This document shows positions 1 through 10,707 of a stretch of DNA of 64,000 nt, one piece after another. The stretch covers positions 120,416,999 through 120,480,998 of the forward strand of contig JAKGHH010000001.1 of assembly GCA_022828595.1 (NCBI GenBank). Reading direction: 5' to 3'. Position numbers and translations under genes: made by a program. The DNA comes from Nelumbo lutea (Eukaryota > Streptophyta > Magnoliopsida > Proteales > Nelumbonaceae). Each line of letters begins with the position of its first letter. Positions within the stretch are counted from its first letter, which is position 1. Under the pieces are notes generated by a model. The model was not told the origin of the DNA. It saw only the letters and a list, made by a program, of their open reading frames with translations, and searched no databases.

Positions 1-2100
1 GACAGGCATGCCTGGAGGAACAAAGATCCGGTGGTAATTCTCCGTTGCTGTGGTATTCTTCTTCAGCTTCTTGGCCAGTGCAGTCAAGAATTCAGCCATG
101 AAAACCCAACCAAAGGAAGGTCCATTACCAATAGTTACACGATTGGGCTGAACTACTACTGCTTTCTCCTTCTTGATCAGCAAAGAGTAGCCCACGGAGC
201 TGTAGTCATTGAATATGGGGCCAACAAAAATATAGGCATCAGCAGACTCCACTATCTCACTGCAGAAGCCAGTGCTGATAGCACCCCAGTATGTTCCAAT
301 GAAGTGTGGGTGGTGCTCTGGCACCAACCCCTTGCCTGATGGCATAACTGCAATAGCATACCCACATGCATCAGCTAGCTCCACAAAGGCTTTTTGTGCC
401 TTGGACACCCTTAGCTTGGGTCCACCCACAATGACAGGCTTCACAGCTTTATTCAGAAAATCAGCTGTTGCCTCGACTGCTGCTTCCAACCCCATTTGAT
501 TGCTCGTCCTGCACTCAAGTAGGTTCGATCATCATGAAAATTAATGACCTCACTTCATCTATTTATTGAGAATAAAAAAGCTTATGGTTCCAAGAAAGGA
601 AGAGCATTTAATATTGTATTGAAGTTTAGGCCAGAGAATGGCGTCTATGAATCTTACTTGTTAGCCACAACATATTCTTGATTGGATAAAAATAGCAGCA
701 CCATCACAGGAAAAACTTTTTAGGTTCGCAAATATCATTCCTTAGTTGATCTAACATATTGAGAACAGGTAATTAAGGAGACAGGAACATAAAGTGTTTT
801 CACTCAGGCTTCATTTATTTTAGTGTAAAAGGGCGGAAAAAATTGGCATGATTGATCTTCCCAACTAGTCAAACTATGTCATCTTCTGAAACAATTAATA
901 TTTCAGGGCAAAGTAACAAGAGTTATTTAGAGGAAAAAATAGTAAAACACCCATGAAATTTGGGGTTTATGAAGTCACTATTCAATTTAAAGGAGAAGTG
1001 ATCTAGTTTTTGGTTCTTGAACAAAGGTTAACCAACACACTTGTACCATACAAAACGTCAAACAAGTTGAACTCATTAGAGGGGGCTTCACTTTATCTAA
1101 CCCCCCGTTCAGTTCATCTCACAGGAAACGTGAATTGCAGAATTGGGAAAGAAAAGAAGAAATCTAGAGAGGGGGAACCATACCATGGTGCGAGAAAGAA
1201 AGGAACAGGCTCCCTAGCAAACGTTGGGTGAGGAATTGCTGGCAAATTGCAGCTGATGCTAATGTAAACCGGCTTACTTTCCTTCAAAGCAGTCGAAATT
1301 GCGGTGTCGATCTGCTCGTGTGCATCCTCCAAGTTATTCACCACTGCCTGTTCCAGACATAACCATCGCCATAACAACAGCATTAAATAAACAAACAAAC
1401 AAACAAACAAACAAACCATTTCTTCAATTTCAAAGAACTTTCAAAATATATATATAAAAGAAGAAAATCACTGCCCACTAGGATCCCACATAAACCAACG
1501 TGGGTAGTCTTCTTAACAAAATTATAAATTAACTAACATTATTAATTATAGCAACTCAGAAAACTTTAATAAAATCAAGTAATGACAGTTCTGTAATCCA
1601 TGGCGGGTGGAACAGTAATTTGCCTGATGACATGTGACCGTCTGAAAGCACCGAATCTCCTGGCTGAAATCCGGCAATCCGATCGTATGGTGTAGAATGC
1701 GGTTCGTACCATAATCGTTGGAATTGGGCCCACCAACGATGCAAATAACAGGGAGGTTCTCACTGTAAGCACCGGCAACGGCGTTGAGGACGCTGAGCCC
1801 ACCAACAGTGAAGGTGACGACGCAAGCACCAACCCCCTTGGCACGGGCGTATCCATCTGCAGCGTATCCAGCGTTGAGCTCGTTGCAGCAGCCGATGAGG
1901 CTGAGCTCCGGTTCAGCGACGAGGTGGTCGAGCAGCGTCAGGTTGAAGTCACCCGGCACAGAGAACACGTCATGGATGCCGATTTGGACCAGCCGACGAG
2001 CTAGGTGACGGCCGAGGGTGCCACTGGAAGAGCTACCCCGTACAGCCGGTTGGTTGGTGCTGGGATTCCCTGTAGCGCCGACTTGACTCTGGTTTTCCAT
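1..2100 (-). CDS. PDC: Pyruvate decarboxylase, copy A (5' part; runs off left edge)
   Basis: Cytosolic thiamine-diphosphate enzyme converting pyruvate to acetaldehyde and CO2, the first step of ethanol fermentation. Three minus-strand exons are visible: 1624-2100 (477 nt, ATG at 2098-2100), 1184-1347 (164 nt) and 1-508, which continues beyond the window. Exon lengths 1 and 2 and both intron positions equal those of copy B. I translated all three exons and they are open. Exon 1 carries the N-terminal TPP domain with [17 protein letters not shown], holding the cofactor-activating Glu, and the HHTIG di-histidine. Exon 2 contains [16 protein letters not shown]. Exon 3 begins the central domain ([21 protein letters not shown]). 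Intron 1 starts with GC (CAG then GCAAAT) and ends AG; intron 2 is GT-AG. The protein is close to copy B, with many substitutions in exon 3. The catalytic C-terminal half lies outside the window, so intactness of the whole gene cannot be judged. Confidence 0.93.
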
Positions 2101-2600
2101 TCTTGTTTCTGGGTTTCCGCCGAAAGAGTCCCAAACTGTGAATCAAACAAAACCAAGCTTAGGATGGTGAAGAGGCAATCATGGAGCTCTACCACCGCCA
2201 TACTTAAGAAAAGGGAGAGTGCAAGGTGGGGAAGCAGACATGAAGCAACGTGTGAAGAGATGTGAGAGGAATCATGGGGAGCAGGGGTTGATTGATTCCA
2301 TGATTCTCATGTAGAGATACACAGTGTTTTGATTTGATAACTTTCCATAGGTTCTGTTTCCTTCTTGTGTGCTGGAGCCTGGAGGGTTGCACTGTGTCTT
2401 AGAATTGGAGACCACTTGACGGAGAAGAGAGGCTATACTGGATTAAGACGACAATGAGACAAAAAAGATTAATCCAGACCGTCCAAATTCTAGGCCCTGC
2501 TATCCCTTTTATAAATCTCATGAAAAAATCTACCTTATCCTTTTACACTTGGCATGAAGGAAGATTGCATGATGCATGCAAGAGGCCAGGAAGTGTAAGG
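2101..2600 (-). promoter_or_regulatory. 5' flank of PDC copy A
   Basis: About 500 bp upstream of the copy A ATG. A TATA-like string reads TTATAAAAGG on the minus strand near 2508-2517, about 410 bp before the ATG; a long leader would be needed if it is used. The distal part (about 2550-2592) is homologous to the copy B flank, with ATGCATGCAAGAG as the best conserved piece. Confidence 0.35.
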
Positions 2601-4381
2601 TTATTTAGAAAAATATTTTTTATTTGAGGGTATATGCAGAATTCAGGTATATCTTCGGGAAAATTCCGATTAGACGATTAGTACGTTGTACTCAGGGTCT
2701 AGTGCTATTTTGGTCTCGCGATAATTCAGTATCCGAATTTAAAATGTATCAATTCGGTATCACGTTGACATAAAATGAAAAAGTCTCAAATCCTTGATTA
2801 GGGCAATCTGGTGAAATTTATTTTATTAATAAAAATTAATATTCTACATGATTTCCATTTAAAATAACAAAAAATAATAGTATAAAATAAAGATTAATAA
2901 TTAACAAAATTATACCATTTAATTTTACATTAAATTTTATTAATCTAAAATTAATTTAAATTCCATTTAAAACATAACAAAGTTTCAGTAAGATGTAATA
3001 AAATTAAGAAAATTTAATACAATTTTAATATTAAATTTGAATTTTTATTAAATTTAGGAACTAATTGGTAATAACTAATAGAAATTAATAAAAATCTATA
3101 TAAAATTTCATTCGATCGTCCAAGTGGAATAGATCAGACCATGACATGACAGCTATAAATATATATTATATTTGATATATATATTAACATTTTTATTTCA
3201 ATTTTTGATATTTTATTTGTAAAAAATGTATAAATTTGGAATTTGAGATAAAAAAGGGGGTTTTCGTGAAAATAGGAAGGATTGTGCTTTGAGACTAAAA
3301 ATATCTCTTATGACCTCTAAGAATTTGCAGAGACATTGAATGTACAACCTACTATGTCTCAATGATTGGATTAAATGGATCAATTCAACCGCCTATGTCA
3401 AATGATGTCAAAGGACAGGTTTTAGGAGAACCACATCTAGAAACATGATCAGATGATGGTTTGAATAGTTCAATTTAAAAATTAATGAAATATAGAGAAA
3501 TAACAATAATATTTAGCACCAGTCTAAGTATTTGACAAGGGATGCTTGAGCTTTATCCATATATTACTTCTATCATATTCTATTTGGATTTGACTCTATC
3601 CATATACATCGTTGATTCTAGATCTCAATTATTTCAAATTTGGATGATATCTTTATGTAATTGGATCAGATCTGGATATTATAATTTATATTAAATTAAT
3701 AATTAGATTTTATTTGGATTTGACTCTATCCAATTCTATTAAAATCCAAATCCAATTATTTCATTATATGTATCAATTTCAACATATAAATTTTATATAA
3801 TTATATTTAAAGTTATAAAAATATGTTCTATATATTATATTATATATGAATATATATATATATAATAAATTTAGTATGCTATATTTATATTAATTTATTA
3901 TATATAAAGTTGAAAATTAAATATATTTTTAATTTTTTTTAATATTTTAGAAAATTTATAATGGAATCAGATAAAATCTGAATCTGATCTGAGTCCGTTA
4001 AGATTCAAATTCGAATCCAAATCCAAATCTTTAAACCTAATCGAATTTAAATATAAATTCTCGGTAATCAAAACATATCTGAATTTTGCTGCATCCAATC
4101 CAAATCCGATCCAACTACAGTCCTGAATGATAGCTAGGGGTTTAAACTTGGATTGTCCGAATGGAAGAACTTCAATGACATAGATTAGAGTTTGGGTTCA
4201 TTCAAATTCCACACAAATGCTCGACCCAACCCAATTCAAGCTGCATTCATTCTACTTGGAAAGAAAATTATCGATGCATTATGTTTTAGGTTTATAGAAT
4301 CATAACTCCTGATTCTAGTCGTCCAGCTTCATTTGGCCCAACCCAAGTTAAATTGGCCCAACCCAAGTGGATGATCCGATG
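2601..4381. other. AT-rich intergenic DNA with a MITE relic
   Basis: No gene seen. About 2650-2785 is a degraded terminal arm of the same family as the 60655-61220 foldback: GGGAAAATTCC, GATTAGTAC, then GGGTCTAGTGCTATTTTGG. About 3530-4130 is very AT-rich, with repeated phrases of the TTTGGATTTGACTCTATCC kind on both strands, probably an old degraded repeat. Confidence 0.5.
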
Positions 4382-5862
4382 AGAAAGTATTAGATCTCAA
4401 TATTTTTGAAATGGATTTTTGGCTCTGATAATTCTTAAACCTTGTGAAAAAGGCTAATTTCAAACTTAAAGAATGAAAAGGTCATTTTCGACCCCAGATT
4501 TTGATAAAAGAAAAAGTCATTTTTAGGCAAAAACAAACGGCAGTTGTAAATTCATTAGACAACATTATGTGGCACTGCTAAAGTTTGACAAAAGCTACTT
4601 TCGACCCTAAAGTTTGAAAATTGGCCACTTTAATAAAGTTAATTAAGTAAATTACTTCAGGGTATAATTAAATGACCCTAAAGTTAATTTACTTGATTAA
4701 GTAAATTAAAAATTACACTAATCAAGATGGCTAAGTAAATTAAGTAACTAAATAAGTAAATTAAATTAATTAAAGAAATAAAGTTAATTATTTAAGTTTA
4801 ATAAATAAAATTAATCGATCTAAATAAGTAAATTAAGCCAACTAAGCAAGGTTTTAAAAACCAACTCAAAATGAAACCACTTTAGTCACCGGTTTCTAAG
4901 TTAATGGTTCGATTGTTTGGTCTGAATGGATCATCACATGATGTTTTGAAAAATAAAAATAAAATATAATTAAAATAAAAAACTTCATAGAAATATGTTC
5001 TCGATCAATCAGTTTAGTGGTTCAACCATTTTGGGTCACTAGTTTGTTGACTAAGTTAAAAAATTTCAAGAAATGGTCAATTGCCCAATTCCATTTTATA
5101 CTTGGCCCATAAGTTTTTTAAAAAACATGACTTAGTTAACAAACTTGTCCTAGACAGTTGGATTGATAAATTGTTATATATATATATATATATAATTTTT
5201 TAATTATATATAATCTTTATTTTTTAAAATGTCATGGGTTGATCCATTTGTACCAAATGGCCAAATTGTTGACCTAGAAACTAGTGGCCAAAGTGGTTCT
5301 ATTTTGGGTTGGTTTTTAAATTACCTTGCTTAATTGGCTTAATTTGCTATTTAGATTGATTAGCTTTGTTTGTTTAATTTAATTAATTAACTTTTGTCTC
5401 CTTAATTAATTTAATTTATTGATTTAATTGCTTAATTTACTTAATTATCTTAATTAGAGTAATTTATTTAGTCTAATTAACTTAATTAAACGAATTAAAT
5501 ACTTTATGGTCATGTAATTAATCAACATTATTAATTAATTAATTAAATTAAAACTTAATTATACTTTAGGGTCATTTAATTAGACACTGAAATAATTTAC
5601 TTAATTAACTTAATTAAAGTGGCCCATTTTTAAATTTTAGGTCAACAGTGGCCTTTTTCAAACTTTAACAATGCCATATAACATTGTCTAAGGGATCTGT
5701 AAACACCTTTTCAAACGCTTTGTGCCTATAAACAGCCTTTTATCAAAGTTTAAGGGTCGAATATGACCATTTTCATTCTTTAGGGTTGAAATTGGCCTTT
5801 TACAAAATTCAGGGTTTTGTAGAGCCGAAAACTCTTTCTTAAATGTTCAGTGGTACTTTCCA
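4382..5862. mobile_element. Giant foldback (long inverted repeat) element, about 1.48 kb
   Basis: The two halves are imperfect reverse complements over roughly 700 bp each. The left arm carries TTTTTGGCTCTGATAATTC, AAAGAATGAAAAGGTCATTTTCGACCC and AAGTTTGAAAATTGGCCACTTTAATAAAGTTAATTAAGTAAATT in order. The right arm carries their complements in reverse order, ending GTAGAGCCGAAAACTC near 5833. The ends may be GAAAGTA/TACTTTC. The centre is near 5090-5120, and the middle of each arm repeats TTAATTAAGT-like units. There is no coding potential. A foldback or MULE-derived MITE is the likeliest class; target duplications could not be fixed. Confidence 0.75.
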
Positions 5863-7590
5863 ATAAAGCTTGAGGCTTGTTCACCTTGGGAGATTGAAGC
5901 CCTCGCATTACTAGAAGCTCTTGAATTGGTTTCTAGTCTCCAGCTCCATCATGTTTTTCCTTGAAAGGGATGCTCATATTGTCATTCATGCCCCGTTGGA
6001 GGGAAGAAGTTCGACGACCTCCTTGGTGCATCTCCAATATAATTGCTGACTGGGGGGAATTTTTTGGTAGCATTCCCCATTCCTCAATCTCATGGTTTTT
6101 AAAATTGACCCGGATACCGAATTAGTCAGGGGTCCGTCCTGTTACCAGGCCGAACAATCTGATGGTTTGAACTAAATAGTCAGTCCATTCTAACAAAAAA
6201 ATTTAAAAAAAGTAAAAAAAACAGTTAAAACCGTTTAAACGATTCAAACGGTTAATCGCCCGATTCAATAGTATGCTGACCAAAAAAAAAAAAAATCCGA
6301 TTTTAAAGGGAAACAGAACCAATCACCTGACCAGTTCCCGATTTTTCCGGTCCAGTCCGATTTGAAAACTGTGCTCAATCTCTTCTTTTCCAAGATCATG
6401 TAATGTTGTTGCACATTGTATTGCAAGAAGAGCTCTTACTCATCTCATGTCACTACATGGTCTTACCCCTCCTGACTTCATGCGGGAGGCTTTGAACTCA
6501 GATTGTGAATTAAGCAATGATTAATTGTTTTTGCCTTTGGCGTAAAAAAAAAAAATGCTTGTGTGCCACCAAAACTTAAGATTCCCTCAACCCAAGCTGC
6601 CGAAGTTGAACCTTTATTTAGGGTTTTTGCTTTGGGCAACCAATCCAACATTCCAACCTGAAACCGATGTGTTTTTGTCGTAAAGTTTGCAATTATATAT
6701 TCAATATTCTCATACATGTATGGAGAGTGGGAGAAAAGAGGATGGTAATGAAGAGTGGTTTATTGTAAAAACATCTAGTATCCCTTTATTAGTTCTGGTC
6801 ACCGGAAAATGATGAATCCGGCGACTAATAGTTCCAATAGGTCGAGTGTCGGAATCTTGTTATAAAACATTAGTTGATGTATATGTCTTATTTTCATAAA
6901 CATTATGTGTTTACATTAATATGATATAATCTTCGCATGTTTTGTAAATTTGATAGATAAAGTTCAATTCTGAACCCAACTAGCCTAGACCGATCATAAT
7001 GGAACTGAGTCAGGGTTGAAAAATCCCGGCTGGAGACTAAATTAGGTTAGCTTTAAGGGTAATGATTTTAATGCATCAGATCAGGTTAGGTTAAGGTTTG
7101 ATCTCAATCCGAGCCAAGCCTAATTTGCAGTCAAAGTTCAAAGTATCGACACGTATTGGCCTGTATTGGCCGATACATATCGTTCTGGCACCCCACCGAT
7201 ATGCTCCTACAGTGGGTGTATTAGTGGTCTGACCGGTTCAAGGTGTGACGAAGACCTAAACCGGCTCCTCTTAACCAGTTGGCAAAAAAAAATCCACCTA
7301 AAGGAGTATTGATTCGTCCGATATGCCCATACTGACATATTGGGTGTATCGATATTTTGAACCTTGGTTGTAGTGTTGCACCAGACATAAAATTACTAGG
7401 TTTAACATTCTATCTAAAGCTGAGCTTGGATTGTGTAGGGGCTGTATCTATATTGGATCCGATTAAAAAGGGACCACCAACAATCAGATTCTATCGAGCT
7501 TGAGTTCAATTTAAACAAACAGGCACCAATTACAGCCCTATATCCAACTAACCATGTTCATATTTGCTTGCTAAGCCATGAGCATCTCAT
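5863..7590. other. Intergenic DNA, no gene seen
   Basis: Apart from the MITE at 6098-6371, this stretch holds non-coding, partly AT-rich sequence. About 7135-7370 contains repeated GTATTGGCCGATAC and CCGATATGC strings, another degraded inverted repeat, followed by the copia target site CCTAT at 7591-7595. Confidence 0.4.
6098..6371. mobile_element. Small MITE-like inverted repeat
   Basis: Imperfect terminal inverted repeats: GGTTTTTAAAATTGACCCGG at the left, and CCGGTCCAGTCCGATTTGAAAACTG-like sequence at the right. The interior has poly(A) runs and paired motifs (GTTTAAACG, CAAACGG). It belongs to the common plant class of degenerate GGTTTTAAAAC-ended MITEs. Boundaries are approximate. Confidence 0.45.
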
Positions 7591-7942
7591 CCTATTGTTG
7601 GGTGTGGGTCCATCCCATATGAGGGGCCCACTCACTTTTATTTGTTCCCAAAAGGAGCCATATAGTGGAAGCCAAAAAGGATCCCACTTTTTATGTTTTT
7701 GGGCATCATGTTTCGTAAACTGAGAATAAACAAGAGAGAAAAAGGAAACACAGAACCGAGGGTTTCTGGGTTTATGAGTTGGTGAAGAAGAGAAGAAGAG
7801 AGTTGATTTTTCTACTTCATTCAATGCCAAGCTTGGAGGTGTTTCAAGCCCGTTCTTGATGATATTAAGTGCTAGAGTTAAGAATCTCACTCCAGTTCAG
7901 ATTTGGTGATTCTTCCTTTCTCTACTTCTTAATTCAGATTTA

Positions 7943-9466
7943 TGAAGTTTTATGATGGTTTCACCCCATTTTTAGTTTAATTTCAAGAAATATTTAAGGG
8001 AAAACAATACAAGAAAAAGAAGGCATAAAACAAGAAAAAAATAGCCAAAATTAAATTAATTTAGCCCAATCCAGTCAAGAGAGCAATAAAATATCACTCA
8101 GCCCATGTAGCCCATGCTACACTCTTTGGGAGAACCCAAAGAGGGAGCCTAGCAAGAAAATTAAATTTGGCCCAACAAAGAGGAGACCCATTTCAGCTCA
8201 AGAACAACCTAGATTGTAACTCAAAACAACTCAAAATTCAGCTAAGGTATAGCCCAAAGTGCAACCCAAAGAGAGCTAGGGGCGGCAACTTCTAGATGCT
8301 TCAAGAGAAGAAAGGGGGCAGCACTCTAAAAGGTTCAAGAGGAGAGAAGGGCAACCAATTCTAGAAGCTTCAAGAAAGGCCTCTAAACTCCTTGAAAGCA
8401 TATTTAAGGAGATCTCTTGAAGGGGGAAAGTGTTCTAATTGCCTAAGTTCAAGACTCTCTAGTCCCTTGGGTTCGAAATTCAAGAAGAGAAGAACAGAGA
8501 GCTAGGCGCAAGAAGAATAAAGAGCTGAGGAGATCCAAGCATCCAAGAGAGAAGAAGGTGAGTTCAAAGGAGGGGAAACTTGATTGAGAGATCTAAGTTA
8601 CATTCTTACTAAGTTTTTATTTTCTTTGAATTTGAGTTCAGCTTTAGATCATGTAGTTTCTTTTTTTCTTTTTTGCTGTAATGGATATTGAATGTTGTAA
8701 ATTCAAATTATGTAATTATGTTTTCTTGAATCTTTCAAATGGATTAGATCCAGTTTTAATGTTCTTGATTAGAGAATTGATTGTAGAACTTTTGGGCCGA
8801 ATTGTTCTCTTACAAATCCAGATCTGAAATTTTAAATCTGAGATTTGTAATATCTGAATTGCTTGAGAAAGAATTCAGACATTCATTATTCAGTTTGGCC
8901 GATCTATTCTAACTTCTTGGAATTTCTAGAATGCTTGAGAGAAACTCTAGAAATTTGGATCTGCTACTCAAAAACTGAATTGAATGCAAGGTTAGAGATA
9001 ACTTGCACAATTTAGTTGGTGATCAATTCAATCTGAATTGATGCCCTTGAACTGTTTGATCTAATGCATGCATGAATGATTAGATTCTTGATAGAAATAT
9101 AAGAATCATCATTCATGCATAGGATGAACATGCATTTGAAAGAGGTTGTTCATTGCCTTGGGGTTTCACCAAACCAAGGTTGAATCATACTCTATTCGAA
9201 TGATCTAAGAGGGTTGATTGTTAAATCATGAATTTGTAATTTTAGCCTATTCTCTCAACTTGAATGCAAGGTGTTGAACCAATTAGGTAGTTTGTAGTTT
9301 AGAATTTTAGATTTGAATAAACTATAGTGTTCGATTAATCAGATAAGAGTTGGCTAGTTTAGTATTAGTAATTGCTACCTAAATCCTCGTGTAAACGATA
9401 CTCTACTCATCTCTTTATTACTTGAATGGCTAGTACATTTGCTAGTATCACAATGACCCACCAGTT
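7943..9466. mobile_element. About 1.5-kb segment present only in the 5' LTR
   Basis: The right LTR lacks this stretch (a short unrelated 25-30 bp sits at that point). It has no ORF of note. It contains TATTTAAGGAGATC near 8399, a purine-rich leader-like region, and a strong hairpin at 9068-9120. It may be an inserted solo LTR or another non-coding element, or the right LTR may have lost it. No clean target-site duplication was found. Confidence 0.6.
9068..9120. repeat. Stem-loop inside the 5' LTR insert
   Basis: ATGCATGAATGATTAGATTC at the left pairs with GAATCATCATTCATGCAT at the right, a near-perfect stem of about 20 bp with an 11-nt loop. Confidence 0.6.
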
Positions 9467-9843
9467 TGTCTTGAATCCACCTTGCATTTAGTGATGTTAA
9501 TGCTGTTCTTGTGAACCAAAGATTATTTCATTGATGTTTGTAAGCCTCTAATTGCAACTAGAGAAGACTATTGTACCCATTAATTTCTGAATCAGTGGAA
9601 GGCTTTTACGAACCATAGGTCCCGTGGTTTTTCCCCTATTTCAGGGTTTTTCATGTAAAAAAATATGGTGTGCTACTGTGTGGTGATTGTTATCTGTTTT
9701 TCTGTTACTTTGCTGAATTGTTAACTTGTTATCATTGTTGTTGGCATACCTATTTTCACACATAAACCTAGGGGAAATGTTCTTGATGTCCTAGGATTGG
9801 TTTTAAACTAATTTCTGCTACTACAATGTATCTTTCTCAACAG

Positions 9844-9855
9844 TAGTATCAGAGC
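9844..9855 (+). promoter_or_regulatory. Primer binding site (tRNA-iMet type)
   Basis: TAGTATCAGAGC lies one base behind the left LTR. It differs by one base from TGGTATCAGAGC, the sequence complementary to the 3' end of plant initiator tRNA-Met used by most copia elements. Confidence 0.85.
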
Positions 9856-9911
9856 TAGGTTGGCTGAAATTAATTGTTTATGCGGATATAAATAGAGAAT
9901 CCTCAGGTGTT

Positions 9912-10707
9912 ATGATAAAATTGACTTCACTAAATTATGCCATTTGGAAACCCTGAATGGAGGGCATTATTTATTACAAAGATTTGTATCTACCCATAAG
10001 AGGTGATGAAGCAAAGCCAAGTGACAAATCAAGTGATGAATGGATAATTCATGCATAGGAAAACTGTAGGCCAAATCCGACAATGGATTGACCACAATAC
10101 TTTTCACTGTGTTGCACAAGAAACTAGGGTTGATGTTTTGTGGAAAAAATTAGATTCTATGTATGAAAGGAAAACGGGTTTAAACAAGGCTGCCTTTATT
10201 AGAAAATTTGCACATTTGAGATATAAAGATGGGACTAATACATCTGAACATTTGAGTTATTTTCAAGCTTTGATAAATCAATTGATTACTATGAAAATGA
10301 ATCTGGATGATAAAGTGTAGGCCTTGTTGTTACCTAGTTCCTTCATTGACAATTGGAAAACCTTGGTGGTTTCAGTTAGTAATTCAGCCCCTAATGGTAT
10401 AGTAACCATTGACACGGTCAAAGATGCTTTGTTGAATGAAGAGTCCAGGAGGAAAGAACAAGGGACTTATTTAAAATTTCAAGCTCTTGTGATAGAAAAG
10501 AAAGAAAGACAGGAAAGAAGTAAGAACAGAGGTTCCCGTAACAAATATGATAAATCTAGAGGAAGGTCCTGGTCAAGAAAAATATTATTTGTCATCACTA
10601 TAATAAATCGGGACATTACAAGAATGAATGTAGGATCTAGAAAAGAAAACAAGCCAAAGGGGCAAAAAAGAAGAAAAAGATACTACAGTCATTGCAGCCG
10701 AGGGTGA
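9912..10707 (+). pseudogene. copia gag remnant
   Basis: Starts MIKLTSLNYAIWK at 9912, the usual copia Gag opening, but has a stop soon after and a frameshift before 10051. From 10051 a UBN2-type Gag domain reads through (VGQIRQWIDHNTFHCVAQET, then YERKTGLNKAAFIRKFAHLR), with a stop at 10318. The zinc knuckle near 10589-10632 reads C-HHY-NKSG-H-YKNE-C in another frame. The second Cys of the CX2CX4HX4C pattern is Tyr, so zinc binding is probably lost. Nonfunctional. Confidence 0.88.

Larger units (their letters stand above)
7596..9842 (+). repeat. 5' LTR of the copia element, enlarged to 2247 bp
   Basis: Starts TGTTGGGTG and ends CTCAACA. It aligns to the 742-bp right LTR at both ends: 7596 to about 7942, and about 9467 to 9842. 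Between them lie about 1.5 kb absent from the right LTR. Outside that segment the LTRs differ by many substitutions and small indels, so the insertion is not recent. Confidence 0.9.
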
